Assembly: GCA_002105175.1 (NCBI GenBank)
Contig: MCGE01000020.1
Location: forward strand, 558,001 to 622,000
Reading direction: 5' to 3'
DNA length: 64,000 bases
Source of the DNA: Absidia repens
Lineage: Eukaryota; Mucoromycota; Mucoromycetes; Mucorales; Cunninghamellaceae
Under the pieces are notes generated by a model. It did no database searches and was not told where the DNA came from. It saw only the letters and a list, made by a program, of their open reading frames with translations. This document shows, one piece after another, positions 36,641-48,706 of this stretch; position 1 is the first letter of the stretch, and each line of letters begins with the position of its first letter. A program made the position numbers and the translations under genes.

Positions 36641-36753
36641 ATGGTAAGTCCTTACTCTAGTCAGATCATTGTAGAAAAATAATGCGTCATTCTTACGATT
36701 TTTATTTTTGGTTTGTGTAGATACAAAATGAATACTTATCAAAACACAAGTAG
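36641..36753 (+). promoter_or_regulatory. spliced upstream ORF in HAP2 leader
   Basis: ATG 36641-36643 is followed at once by a GTAAGT donor. Splicing to the acceptor ending at 36720 gives a reading frame of 11 codons (ATG then ATACAAAAT...) that ends at TAG 36751-36753. It overlaps the HAP2 start codon at 36728 in another frame. Unspliced RNA also gives a short frame. It could lower HAP2 translation. Confidence 0.45.
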
Positions 36754-37593
36754 CCCTATGGATCAAACTCAAGCTTCCGTGGTAAGTGGGAGGGTTTTTT
36801 TTTTCCCTTCTTGACACGAGAACAAAGAAAACATTGAAGTACTTATACTTTGTTGAATGCCTTTAGTCGGATGCCAGTCGGTCACCTATCACTTATGATC
36901 CCAATCGTCATCTGAATTACTCTCATTCTATGGTAATACGTTGTGTTTTTCTTGAAATGGGGCTCATATACTGACACTTTTTTTTTCAACTAGCCTTCAA
37001 GTATGATCACCGCGCCTCAAGTAGTAGATCCTTCGTTATATCGTGGACCTAACGGTGAACTAGTTACTGGTGCTCCAACTGCAGCGCCACCACTTCCACC
37101 AACACAAGAAGAAGAACCATTGTATGTCAACGCGAAACAATACCATCGAATTCTGAAACGACGTGCGGCTCGGTTCAAGTTGGAAGAAATGAACAAGGCG
37201 GCCAAGGCAAGGAAACCTTATCTCCATGAAAGTCGGCATCGTCATGCAATGAGACGCCCAAGAGGACCTGGTGGGCGATTTTTAAGTATGAAACACAAAA
37301 ACACAATGAAAATCCAATCTATTAAGTTGAAATATACCAAACTAACCCTATCCATCTCCTTTTTTCTGTTGTTATATTTAGCTGCCTCGGAAATCGCTGA
37401 ACTAGAAAAAAGTGGTAAATTACCTATGGATGATGAAAGACATGATGTCAAGGCTGAGCCCTCCTCCACTACCACGAACACTACCGCATCACCCAGTAAC
37501 ACTAGTGCAACTTCGGATGACCAACAACAACAGCAGCAACAGCCAGCCAACAAGGAAAATCATGGAAATCACCTAGTCAATCTTCAATCATAG
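36728..37593 (+). CDS. HAP2: CCAAT-binding factor subunit HAP2 / NF-YA
   Basis: Exons 36728-36781, 36867-36932, 36994-37285 and 37382-37593 join in frame to 207 residues. The conserved core lies at about 82-143. It comprises the subunit-interaction helix ([19 protein letters not shown]), a linker, and the DNA-contacting helix with [17 protein letters not shown], split just before [13 protein letters not shown]2 joins HAP3/HAP5 to recognise CCAAT boxes and, in fungi, controls respiratory and carbon-source genes. A Gln run lies near the C terminus. The start codon sits seven bases into a spliced exon, and a leader intron precedes it, which supports the choice. Confidence 0.97.
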
Positions 37594-38086
37594 TTCTATA
37601 CTTCCTCCTCCTCCTTTTTCCCTATCTTCTTATCTGTGTATTATACTTTTATATATATATCAAAAAATCCATCTTCAATCTATCATCTCTTTATTATTAC
37701 TATACTTTATCCAAACGCACACACGTCCCCTTTTCCCTTACACCCACCACCGCTAGTGTTTGACCAATAAAAAGTCTTCTTTTGCCTTATTCATTCTCCG
37801 CCTTGAAAATAAATATTTTATTTTTTTGGGCCTTTTCTCACACCTCTTTTTTTTTTTATTTTCTTTTTTTTTGCTCTTAATAAACATATTCATTTTCTAT
37901 TTTTACGTGCATTTTTTATATACCCATCCCTCACTTTTGATTTCTATACCATCACCGGATAAACTTTACTTTTTTTTTTCTTTTTGTGGTGTGAATTGGC
38001 CACATGGTGACTTTATATATATATATATCTATACCCCATTCCTGCAACAAAACTTTCTTTTTCTTAAATCGGTCTTCTAATCTATC
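37594..38086. other. intergenic HAP2 / RBR ligase
   Basis: 3' UTR of HAP2 followed by a very T-rich promoter with (TA)n at about 38016-38028. No exon was seen. Confidence 0.5.
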
Positions 38087-40173
38087 ATGGTGAACGATCA
38101 ACTCCTACTATGTCTTGAATTGGTGTGTCTTTTTATCATCCAACCATGGGTTTATCTTCAACGTCAGCTTAAAAAATGGTCAAGGGATCCTTTTTGGTCA
38201 ACCGTGATGTTTTTGGTTTTATTTCCTGTTTTCATTTTGGCAACTCTGATATCCAATCTTCTTGGCTTGTTTATCAATCACATGGTACAACACAGGGCCT
38301 CTCACACATCATCATCATCATCATCGTCGTCCTCGTCGTCAAATACCGATTCTTACTTTCGGCTTTCTTCTTCTTCTTCTCTTTTATCTTCTGCCGGTGC
38401 TTCCTCTTCTTCTGTTATCAACAAAAAAAAATCAAGAATGGATTCATCTTCGTCATCATCATCTTCTTCTGCCTCCCCTTCACCTCAAGATGACTTATCT
38501 TACTGGATTGAACGGTGTTCCATTTGTTTTGATGCACGATTGGACTTGTGTTTGGATTATTGTCGTGATCAATATTGTCTTGGTTGCTTTCAAAGGTAAA
38601 AAGAAAAAAAAATTGGATAAACGATGATGATGATCAAGTAGGAGTGGGTTTGATTCGGAACTTTTTTTTTAAAAAAAAAAATGGTTTTATTTATGTATGA
38701 CATTTTTTATATGTGTATTCACAGATATGTCACAGAAGTGGTGACTTCTTCATGGGGATTGTCTGTCAAAAAAATCAAATGCCCTGTTTGTCTTGTACCT
38801 ATTTCTCAACGTGAATGGAGCAAGTATGTGCCCAATTCGATTGTGGATCTTTACAACAAATTCAACCGGCCGTTCCGAAGTTTTACAAGGTGCTGTCCTC
38901 ATTGCGAAACCGAAGTGGTGGCCTGTGAATATTCAAAAAACAAACCATCATTTCATCATAGGTAATGAAATTGTTTTGGATTTTCATTCTTATGTAAACA
39001 AAAAAAAGAAACTTAACTCTTTTTTTTTTTTTGAATGTGTGTAGTGACAGTCATCGGTCCAATTTGATTCTTGAGATGATAATGGATTTATTATCTTCAT
39101 GCAAACAACAACAGCAACATCATACATATACAGCCGACGTACAGTCTTTACTAAAAGTGTATGAAAATCAAGAATGGCAAAATTCCACCCTATTAGCACT
39201 TCATCAACGAACGATCACCTCCTTGCTTTCCTTGGTTACGGCGCATGACCCTACATTGATGCCCAAAGTCTATGCTATTTCTCGTCACATCTTATTATTG
39301 GATATGAAATCAGAAACCTGGAAGCGTTTACAATTCTCCCACATTTCATTTTTTCCAAACGTGGAATGGTAAGAAAGGGGTAGGGCGGCGGATGATGGTG
39401 GGCGGTGATACAAAAACAGGGGATCAGAGATAAACATACACACACACTTACACATATTATTCTATATCATTGATCCTTCTTCCATCTTTTTTTTTTTTTT
39501 TTAATAGCACAAACACTTTGTGTCGGGCTAGTTTTTGCTTGCAATGCGGATATGATGCTCATCAAGGTCGGACATGTGAAGAAAATATGCAACAGATGAT
39601 TCAAGGAAAAAAGTCAAACGATAAGGATCCGATCAGGTGGAAATTGGAACACAGGTAACCAAAAGAAACCCCATCATATTGCATATATAGATCTCCCCTT
39701 GGGTAGCTCACACACTCTTTTTTTTTTTTACAAAAAAAAAAATAGTAAACAATGTCCAAGTTGCTCGATATTGATCTCACGCGAAGAAGGATGTAATAAA
39801 GTGGACTGCTCACTTTGTGGATATTGCTTTTGTTGGGCATGTCGATCCTCTTGGTCAGATGTAAGTTTTACAGTCGAGGAGAAGAGGGGAGGAGGAGGAA
39901 ATGAACCAATGGACTCATCTCGTTGTTGGATTTCTCTGTTTGATGATGATAGAAATGTGGATTCTATAGGTGTGCTGTCACTGGATTAACGGAAAAACAA
40001 GACAAGACCTCGGAAATCAAGGTAATAATAAAATAGTTATGATGCCCCCGGGTTTTTTCTTGGACAACTATTTATTCAACCTTCTTTTTTTTCTTTTTCC
40101 TTTTTGGTAGACTGAACTGGGTGTTCCTGATATGACTTTTATTGAATCAAGAATCTCTCCTCATGTGAATTAG
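38087..40173 (+). CDS. membrane-anchored RBR E3 ubiquitin ligase
   Basis: Eight exons (38087-38595, 38725-38961, 39045-39368, 39508-39654, 39746-39860, 39953-40021, 40111-40173, with the joins in frame) give 487 residues from seven coding segments. Two hydrophobic segments ([19 protein letters not shown] and [19 protein letters not shown]) anchor the N terminus. A Ser-rich linker follows, then RING1 ([18 protein letters not shown]), an IBR half ([24 protein letters not shown]) and RING2 ([22 protein letters not shown]). The expected catalytic cysteine is C422 in [12 protein letters not shown] ligases pass ubiquitin through a RING2 thioester. Between RING1 and the IBR lies an unusual insert of about 100 residues. 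The substrate is unknown. Confidence 0.9.
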
Positions 40174-40907
40174 TTAATACTGTAGCATAGTTTGACCCTT
40201 TTAGTGTATATATCCATTATATATATAAATATACAGTTTATTTGTGTGTGTATGTTTTTGCATAATTCTATTCCTTATCTTACTTTTTTTTTTGACGATA
40301 CAATATATATATATTTATTATTTTAGCTTTGTGTATACAATAAACTTACCCTTTTGTTTCTTTTTACTATAATTATTGTCCTTGTAAATCTGCCTTTTTT
40401 TGTTTTATTTTGTGTCTGAACTGTTATCCTTTTTTTTTTTTTTTTTTTTTTTTTGATCTACTGTTGTATAAATGACGGTATCACTGTCACAATTGTCTTG
40501 TAAAGATCATCACGTTTTCTAATGGCAAAACAATCTGCCATAATAACATTGATACTTTATCCGCATATATGATAATCCAGAGAAAAAAAAAACAAAAAAA
40601 AAAAACAGACATCATATCAAATGAGCATCCAATGATTCTATGTTTGTTTGGAGTAAAAGTGGGGGGAAAAAGTCATGGGGCATTGATGCTTTGATTGGGT
40701 ATAATAATATGTAGTCTTTATTAAGCAAATCAAGAATAAAATAATAAATGAAACTATTCTTCACATGATACATAGGATATATATACTAATACTAAACTAA
40801 AACACTAAACTACTATATGCCTTGCCAATGTGTAGAGAGGCGATGTATCCATATGCAGCATTCAAATAAATGATCCCAATGAGACTGGATTTCAGAGGAG
40901 AAAGTGA
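40174..40907. other. convergent intergenic RBR / arrestin-like
   Basis: AT-rich region between two 3' ends, with a 24-base T run at 40431-40454. No exon was seen. Confidence 0.5.
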
Positions 40908-42593
40908 TCAGTGAGCAGCATTTGTGTGTGATGGCACGGTGAGATGTTGATGATACAAGGAGGAAGAGGAAGGATCCAGAGGAGGAGGTGTTGTTGAGAC
41001 ACCGACTTGATCATCTGTCGTAAAAGTGTCATCCAACTTGAAGGAACTCGATGGTGAAACGGAATACTGTCCATCATCGCTCAATCCATCATCTCCATTG
41101 TCTTCATAGCGTAGATTGTCCTTATTGTTGTTGTTGTCATTAATAGTACCGCTGGGAATGGGAGACGACGCATTCGAAGGGATAAAGTAGGGTTGATGAG
41201 ATGAGCTATTTCCCTCCACGTCATCATGCTGGAGAATCAATGGAATAGAAGGTGTTTTTCCATTGCATGTTGGTATGGTTGTAATGGTAATTGGTAGTGA
41301 AAGCGGATTGGTTGTGGATGTCGACAAGGAGGATGAACTTGTTGTATTGCTGTAAAACGTTCCAAATGAGAAAAATCGCGATGATGATGATGATGATGAT
41401 GATGATGAAGTTGGTGATGCAGCAGCGTCGGCCGTGGAGGTGCTAGATGGCTGTTGTTGCTCTTGCTGGTGATGGGAAGATGTCAATCCTATGACAATGT
41501 GGTGATCTACATGCATGGTGATACCAAGTTGGTGATGGTGATAGTCAAAAGTGGGTAGACAACTTTGTGCGATGGGGATAGACACATAGGACACATGATT
41601 CTTTGTTTGCTTGGGGACAGAAATGGAAACGGCCTGGTGATAACTAATATGCTGGGATGGATGTTGTTGCTGTTGGTCAGGGTAATCATGATAAAGTCGA
41701 GTCATAAATGTAACATAGACTTGGTTGATTTTGTCGTTCATTGGATTGTCAGTTGTCAGTTGGATAGTACATTGTTCACCTATGTATATACACCAAAAAG
41801 ATAATCATCAGCCATTTTAGATCTCTTTATCTATGTATAATATCATAATACCTAGGCAATAAGCAGATTGCATCATCCGAGCTTGGATTCGGACACTGAC
41901 GCCGCCTGATTTGGGTTGCATTGTGAGGGAATGTTGTTGTTGTCTGCTTGCCGTCTCATGGTCATTCATCTGCGCTACAATGAGTGGAAGGTAGGTAAGA
42001 GGAATTCTATCGGAGAAAAGAGTGGGTAATTCAGGGCGATCCAAGAAGGCCTGTAAAGTATAGTCAATATGACACACACCGGGGAAGGTTGCTTCGGCAA
42101 TGCTTGGAGGGTAGTTCACCAAAGGGAGTTGAATCGCAAAAAGATGCATATGTGTCCCTGCTGATACCACTGTAGTTGTATGGTCATAAGCTATAGCTTA
42201 ACATTTAAAACAAAACCATTAGTGTGGATAAAGAACTATCGCCATATTTGTATATATATTCACGTACCTGTGTTTTGTTCATTGAGCTGGATGCGTTCCG
42301 TGACAGAAAAAAGTACGGTTGATTGCTGCTGCTGTTTTGATTTTTGATGTTGATGGACTTGGCATTCAAATACAATATATAATTTTTGGGCCTGAATTGG
42401 GTGACTTGACTTCAAGAAAACGGTTCCTAGGTTGTTTCAAGAGAAAACCATGTTAAAGCATATACTACTCCTTTTTTTTTCTTTTCTTACCATTAATGAC
42501 TGAACCTGGTCCATAAGCTATGGAACCACCAAGACCTTGAGAACTAATGGAGAGTTGAAGCGTAGTACTGGGTACCGCCGATTTGAAAAACAT
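40908..42593 (-). CDS. arrestin-like protein (alpha-arrestin)
   Basis: Exons 42593-42491, 42426-42268, 42190-41852 and 41779-40908 join in frame to 490 residues. The acceptor of exon 3 could also be six bases earlier (two adjacent AG choices). The arrestin N fold is visible in LQLSISSQGLGGSIAYGPGSVINGTVFLKSS, followed by LYIVFECQVHQ, and the C fold follows from FPGVCHIDYTLQAFL. Alpha-arrestins are adaptors that recruit Rsp5-type ubiquitin ligases to plasma-membrane transporters. No PPxY motif is evident, so recruitment could differ. The C terminus is a long Ser/Pro/Asp-rich disordered tail. Its 3' end converges on the RBR ligase gene. Confidence 0.85.
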
Positions 42594-43422
42594 TAATGAA
42601 TGAGAGAGAGAAAGAAACGTGAGAGAAAGATGAAGGCGATCTTTTTTTTACTAGTCGGTATTTAAATTTAGCAGCATAAACAATTATGAGCCTGAGCAGT
42701 CAAAAAAAAAAAAAGACTGTAAGCCTGTCGAATTAATAAAAAAAAAGACTGGGAATAAAATTACCTGGATCCAGGATTTGCATTCTCCAGTGCATTAAAA
42801 GGAAATTATATTTGTTTTCATAGAATAAATTCTACGCATACTGTACCATTGTTAAGTACAATACAACATACAATATATTTCATATATAAAGTAGTTGAAC
42901 GATCATAACATACAGGGCATTACAGAAAATGGTGCCCTCGGTTGCAGAAGCATACATTTTACATTGTGCTTCCAAGTATGCACATTACGAAGGCTCGGTA
43001 GGTTGACCCTGATTTTCAACAATCAAAAATAGCGGGGATTAAATGCTTGACGTGAAAAACAAGGGGAATTGCGGGAAGAAAAAGGGAGAATCCACATGAA
43101 AGAGGACTTGACAGCATGCCATAATCATGAGCGATGGCTCAAGCATGGTCAAGTTCTAATTTGGTGCCTCGTTTTTGGAAATAGAACCTCGCTATTAGTC
43201 ATAAAGTGGGTTCCGAGGAAGGCGGAAGTGACAATTTAGTGTTGCCTGAGCTGGCGGAGTTGTGTAGGTGCACCTCAGAACCTAAGGAATCGTTCCTGAC
43301 TCATTTTGTGTCTGGATTAAAAAAAAAAAAAAAAACCATATAAAAAGGAATTGATTTCTTGAATATCTTTTTTTTTCATTATCGTCTTTATATTACATCC
43401 AAAAGAATCTTTTACTACAACC
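42594..43422. promoter_or_regulatory. divergent intergenic arrestin-like / small protein gene
   Basis: AT-rich at the arrestin side, then a less AT-rich block at about 42930-43310 with inverted repeats (see findings). It ends in an A17 run and a TATA box at 43339-43346 before the small protein gene. Confidence 0.5.
43339..43346 (+). promoter_or_regulatory. TATA box of small protein gene
   Basis: TATAAAAA lies 77-84 bases before the ATG at 43423, followed by a pyrimidine-rich leader. Confidence 0.6.
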
Positions 43423-43569
43423 ATGTTCTCTCGTATCATTACTCGTATGTCTGGTCTTCCTACCACTGTCCCTGCTAAAAAGTTGGCTGTTGCTACCGCT
43501 GGTGTCTCTGTGGCCGTTATCTATGCCCAACAATGCAAGAACGACGTTCTCTACTTTAACAAGGCCTAA
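43423..43569 (+). CDS. 48-residue putative mitochondrial membrane protein
   Basis: A short intronless frame. The N terminus MFSRIITRMSG is basic with no acidic residue. A short hydrophobic segment follows (LAVATAGVSVAVIYA), then a polar tail QQCKNDVLYFNKA. The pattern resembles small single-pass subunits of respiratory or ATP synthase complexes, but I do not recognise a family. Codon use is strongly biased towards TCT, CGT, ATC, GTC, GCC and CTT, typical of highly expressed fungal genes. A TATA box lies 80 bp upstream, a CT-rich leader precedes the ATG, and an AATAAA occurs at 43723. These all support a real, strongly expressed gene. Confidence 0.78.
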   Translation: MFSRIITRMSGLPTTVPAKKLAVATAGVSVAVIYAQQCKNDVLYFNKA

Positions 43570-44410
43570 TCAATTCATTCCTCAAACCCGTTCTACTTTA
43601 ATTATTGCATTCTCTCATCCAAAATCATGATCATTCTCTCTTGGACATGTTTCTCTCTTCATTCTGCTTTTTCTCTAAAGCCACTTTATACACATATATC
43701 ATATCATACACATTACATTATAAATAAACATTGATCTTTTCAATTATGACCAACTAAAACCAAAACCCTTTTGACTTTTTTTTTTTTTTTGTGAATTATC
43801 ATATCAGTTTGACTTCCTAAACAAGGTTTCTTCCGAAGATTATCATGTTGGGCAGAAGGGAAACTTGATTGGCTCTAAAATTAGTAATCCTACTCAAAAA
43901 AAAAAAATCATTTCCCCGCCAAAACCCGCCGAGAAACCTTTTCACTGAATGTTGAAAGACATGTGGGGTTAAATCAGACTCCGCTTTCTGCCGGATATTC
44001 CCCCCTTTCCCCTCTTTTTTCTTTTTCAAAAAAAGTGGATCTACCTAAAAAAAATTATTCCGCGCGAATCCATTCGGGCTATGAATCAACGGCAATAGTG
44101 AACGGTATTACCATACCATATGATGTCTTTTATGATCATTCGATCAATGATACCATTTCGATGACATATATAGAGAACCCTCCCTCCCCGATAGCCGCGA
44201 CAAACTACGGTTGGATGAGGAGTATGATCTGAATTTTGTTGCCACGGATCTCAACCGTTACACGACAAAGATACATACAATCTCCTTGTCATCAAATATA
44301 ATACATGAATTTTTTTGTTTTCCATTTCCTCATTCTCGTTTTACTACTGTGATGCAGTCATGTTTTTATTAAACAGCAAGTTTGAAAGGTGATATATGTG
44401 AAATCCAAGC

Positions 44411-44441
<31 letters not shown>

Positions 44442-45776
44442 CGGTCATATGCATTCTACCGAAGGCCGCTTTATTTGTTTTTATTTTTGTCTATAAAGCC
44501 AAATTTTTACATTAAATACATATGGTGTTATAAGTCAACACTGGATATAAGCATTTGATATAAAATGTAATTACAAAACATAGGGGAACCTCTCATTTAT
44601 GACAAAAAGAAAATGACTCTCAATACGGGGCTTAAATGAAGGCGGTATAGTTGTGTACCTGAAGCATAAACAAAATAAATAAATTAGGAGACTTATATGC
44701 TCTCGGCCGATGAGGATCAGAAAAAAAAATATGCCGTTCAACACAAAGAAGAGATATACCTTGAAATTTTTTTGTAAAGTTGTTATACTAATCAGATGAC
44801 GAATTAATTGTGAATAGAATCATCTTTTACCGAAGGGTGAGGCCACTGGTTCTCCGAAGGAATAAGGAGCTTACTTTCTTGCTCTTCGAATTACCGTGTC
44901 GATTTATCATACTCTTCCCACTCCCCCCTTTTTTAGTCAAAGGAGCTTCTAAATTGTGTGATAAGAGTTGCATTACAGCTGACCTTTCATATTAAGGGCG
45001 CCTATACCAAAAACTCACACTCTATCATTTTTGCGAAGATAGCATTCTTTCTTATTTCTTTTACTTTTATATATATATTGAACCAAGTGAGTATCAACGT
45101 GTATATTGGCTAAAGCACCGAAATTATTTTTTTTAGTCTATGGAAAACAGGTACAGTATAGATAGATATATACAAATCAACAAAATATCGAGCACCCCCC
45201 TTCCCCAGAGGAAAGAGTTGGAAGCATCATTGTCATCATTTAAAAAAAAAAAAAGTTCCCCTCGCCATCCCTTTGATCATCATTGGTTATTTGGAGTGTG
45301 TATGTTTATATTATATATATGCCGGTAGAGTGAGTAAAAAAAAAAAGTGTGTGTGTGTTTTATTGTATGTCTACTTTCAAGAGCTAAACCCCTTCCCACT
45401 CTTTTTCTTGGAATTTACTTTTATTTTCATTTTCTCATATTTTTTATTTCTTCCCTTTTCTTTTCTCTTTTATCTCTATTCTACTGTAAGGACTCTTTAA
45501 AAGGTAACATAAAAAAAAGTTCACTATTTCAAACTCCTACAGCATCACTAACAACTTCCTTTTCTTTCTCTTTCTCTTTTATTCTTTCCTATTCCTTTTC
45601 TTTGCTTTTTTTTCTGACATTGTACAATGATATACTTCATGACGTTCCCAACAGAGTTGTCAATTTTGATTTTATTCGTACTGCCAATTTTAGATCGGTA
45701 AGACATTCAAGTCAAAAAAAAAAAACCAACCAAGATTACTCGTTCTTACTCGCGTTTTCTTTCGATAGTTTCTCTG
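43570..45776. other. gene-poor stretch with one coding-like segment
   Basis: It starts with the 3' UTR of the small protein gene (AATAAA 43723-43728). The segment 43960-44330 is coding-like in two shifted frames (see findings). The rest, to 45776, has A/T runs and a long CT-rich promoter-like region at 45385-45620 before the StuA gene. No further gene was recognised. Confidence 0.45.
43723..43728 (+). terminator. polyadenylation signal of small protein gene
   Basis: AATAAA about 155 bp after the stop codon, in AT-rich 3' sequence. Confidence 0.5.
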
Positions 45777-47979
45777 ATGTATTCGTCGTCACCACAACCA
45801 GCCCACTACTGTGATACCCACGGAAAACATGATCCTTCAACACATACGTCTCTTGGACGATACGGTCATGACGCCTCCAACCCTAATCAAACGGGTGAAA
45901 ACCATCATATGACTACTGACGCCCCTGGTCCTCCTTCTTCCTGGCATAACGACTACTCTCTTGAATCACCAACGTCGGCTACTTCTCCTCCATTTTCGAT
46001 GCAACACAACTATCCATCCATGTTGACTCCTCCACCATCCACCTCCACTCCATATGTTTTATCTCATTCAACTGATAATGGAGCTGCTGCTTCTACTATG
46101 GACTCCGGTCCTCATGGTCCAGGAAATCTATCCTACGGGTATGGTTTATCTCACCGTGGCTTCTTCCCAAGACCCAAATTGACCACCACTTTATGGGAAG
46201 ACGAAAGGACAATTTGCTTTCAGGTAGATGCCAATGGTATCTGTGTGGCAAGAAGAGAAGGTAAGGTCCTATTTTTAACAGTTAGAGACACAATGCATAG
46301 GTCATAAAACCTACCTCTTCTTTTTCTTACAGACAATGACATGATCAATGGAACCAAATTGTTGAATGTTGCTGGCATGTCAAGAGGAAAACGTGATGGA
46401 ATACTCAAGAATGAAAAAGGTCGTGTGGTGGTCAAAGTGGGTGCTATGCATTTGAAAGGTGTTTGGTAAGGCGGATCAGAGGAGTGACTTTTTTCTTAGT
46501 CTACTGAGAAGCATTACTCATATTTGATTTTGATAGGGTTACTTTTGATCGTGCCAAAGCACTTGCGGCACAATTCAAGATTCAAACCACTCTTTATCCG
46601 TTATTTGTGGACAATCCTCAGTCCTTTTTATATAGTCATCCAATCACAAGTCCCATCTCTCGTCTTGGCTCATTTCGTCCATTTTACCCTTCTTCTTATG
46701 ACCATGTTTTATCATCATCTTCATCAGCTTCATCAACCACGGTCGTTCCTCCAGTAGAGCATCACCATGGTGGTGTTGATCATTCCTCTCCCTCCAATGC
46801 AGCTACACCTGCATCTTTTGGTAAATATTTATATATATGTGTCCTAGGTTTCATTTATTTACTTAATCTATTCCCTTATGTATTTATAGGCTATCGCCCT
46901 GGAAGCACTCCTGGTCCCCCTGCTCTTCCTCCTCAATCTACTTCATCTTATGGAGGTATCCAAACTTACACAAATGATATGAACAGTGGTGGTAGTGGTG
47001 GTAGTGACGGTAACAATGATCTTTTGGCAATGGAGTATCGTTCTGGTGGATCCACTTTGGATAGCTTGACAAACCCACAAGGAGGCCCTACTACTCCAAC
47101 CCATGAATCTCCTTATTACAATCATCTCTTGGATTCCACTCCCCGCTCTTCAAATGAAATGCCCTTCCATGATGCAAACAATAAAGGTAAAGAAAAAGTT
47201 AAAAAAATAGAGGTTATATACATATATATTATGCACGACTTGGATCTCTGATCTTGCGTATCTTTTTTCTACCTACCCTTACATGACAAACAGACAAGAT
47301 GATGATATCTACTGCATTATCTGGCCCTTCAGACAACAACAACAACAATAACAACAACAGCCATTCTTCTTTTCTTGAGAATCAACATGGCAGGGACATA
47401 TCAAAGCGATCTTCAAGTAGCGGTGTACCTTTACCTTCATCATCAGCTTTCCAACCATTGGACACCACTCTACCTCCAGCTTTCCACCATCCACAACCTA
47501 TTTACACAGGGACCAACAGCAGAGATCATCATCATTATTATCATCATCAGCAGATGCAGCCATCACCTACCTCCGCATCCTCCACACAGCATTATTTCGC
47601 CAACCCTTTATCTGCCGGAAGTAGCAGTAGTAGTAGCAGCACCAGTATCCTGAACAATCATCCTTGCACCACCGCCACCACCGCCACCGATCTCCCTCCT
47701 GACAACAACAACAACAACAACAACAAGGATCATCGTAGAGACAGTCTTGTCATGACTAGAAATAATGCCCATCAACGCCACCATCATCCGTATGCCAATC
47801 CACTTTCCCCACCACCACCAAAACTCCCTCCTCATCATCATCATCCTTATTTGAACAACTCGGTGACGCTGAAAAAACCACCCAGTGGTGGTGCTCGACA
47901 TGTCTCTTCCCAAAATTTGGTCAAGGAAATGGATCCTCTTTCTGTCAAGACGGAACCTGATTATCTTGGTCGTCCATGG

Positions 47980-47982
<3 letters not shown>
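45777..47982 (+). CDS. stuA: APSES transcription factor, StuA/Efg1 type
   Basis: Exons 45777-46260, 46333-46465, 46537-46820, 46890-47186 and 47294-47982 join in frame to 628 residues. The APSES DNA-binding domain spans about 132-232: [19 protein letters not shown], then [34 protein letters not shown] and YPLFVDN. This is the StuA/Efg1/Sok2 subgroup, which controls morphogenesis and sporulation in fungi. Both flanks are disordered and rich in Ser, Pro, His and Asn, with several poly-Asn and His runs. The start is the ATG of the frame; an upstream 5' exon cannot be excluded because the ATG follows a T-rich tract and an ATAG. The next gene, PCK1, is about 0.7 kb downstream on the same strand. 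Confidence 0.94.
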
Positions 47983-48010
<28 letters not shown>

Positions 48011-48706
48011 AATCGATCAATGATAGTGGGCCAATCTTACATTACATATGCTCGATTCCCTCCCCTCCCCTCCCCTCCTCCTCTTCTTCTTCTTCCTTCC
48101 CCTCTCTTTCTTCCTTTTTTCTCCCTCCCCCCCTTACTTTCTAGTTTAGTTTAGTTTTCTTTTCTTTTTTTTTTGAGTTTTTATATATTATGTCACTTTA
48201 ATTTAGTCAAAAAGATAAAAATAAATAAATCGATTATATATTTTATTTATCGTGCCTTTTGCTTTTTTTTTTTGTTTATATTTGTTATTGCATGTTTGGG
48301 AAAAAGAAGGGCAAAAAAATATTAAGGGGCGCAGGAGGAAAGAAAAGGATCGGGGAAGTTGCAAGGAAGAAAAGGGAAAATATGAGTGGGATTGGATAGA
48401 TACAAAAGTAATGTGTGTGTATTTTTTTTTTTTTTTTTGTCCTTGGTATGATGTGGATGATGATGTGATGTAAAGGTGGGTGAAACTTTTTTTTGGGTCA
48501 TGCAGCGGCAAGCGACGGGGTTCTAAACGTGGCATTGTATTTTTTTTGATTTTTGGGTGGTGATGGGAACTTTCCTTAAAAAATAATCATCAGACACTGA
48601 CGTTTTATTTATCACTCTCTCTTTTTTTTCTTTCCACTCTTTGTTTCTCACTCTCTCTTTTTATATATATATATATATATTATTTATAAATTTTCTCACT
48701 GCAACA
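47983..48706. other. intergenic stuA / PCK1
   Basis: The region starts with (CAA)n immediately after the stuA stop. A CCCTCC/CT-rich tract at 48054-48175 follows, then T runs. A (TA)n box at about 48661-48682 precedes the PCK1 ATG by about 25 bp. The PCK1 promoter should be here. Confidence 0.5.
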
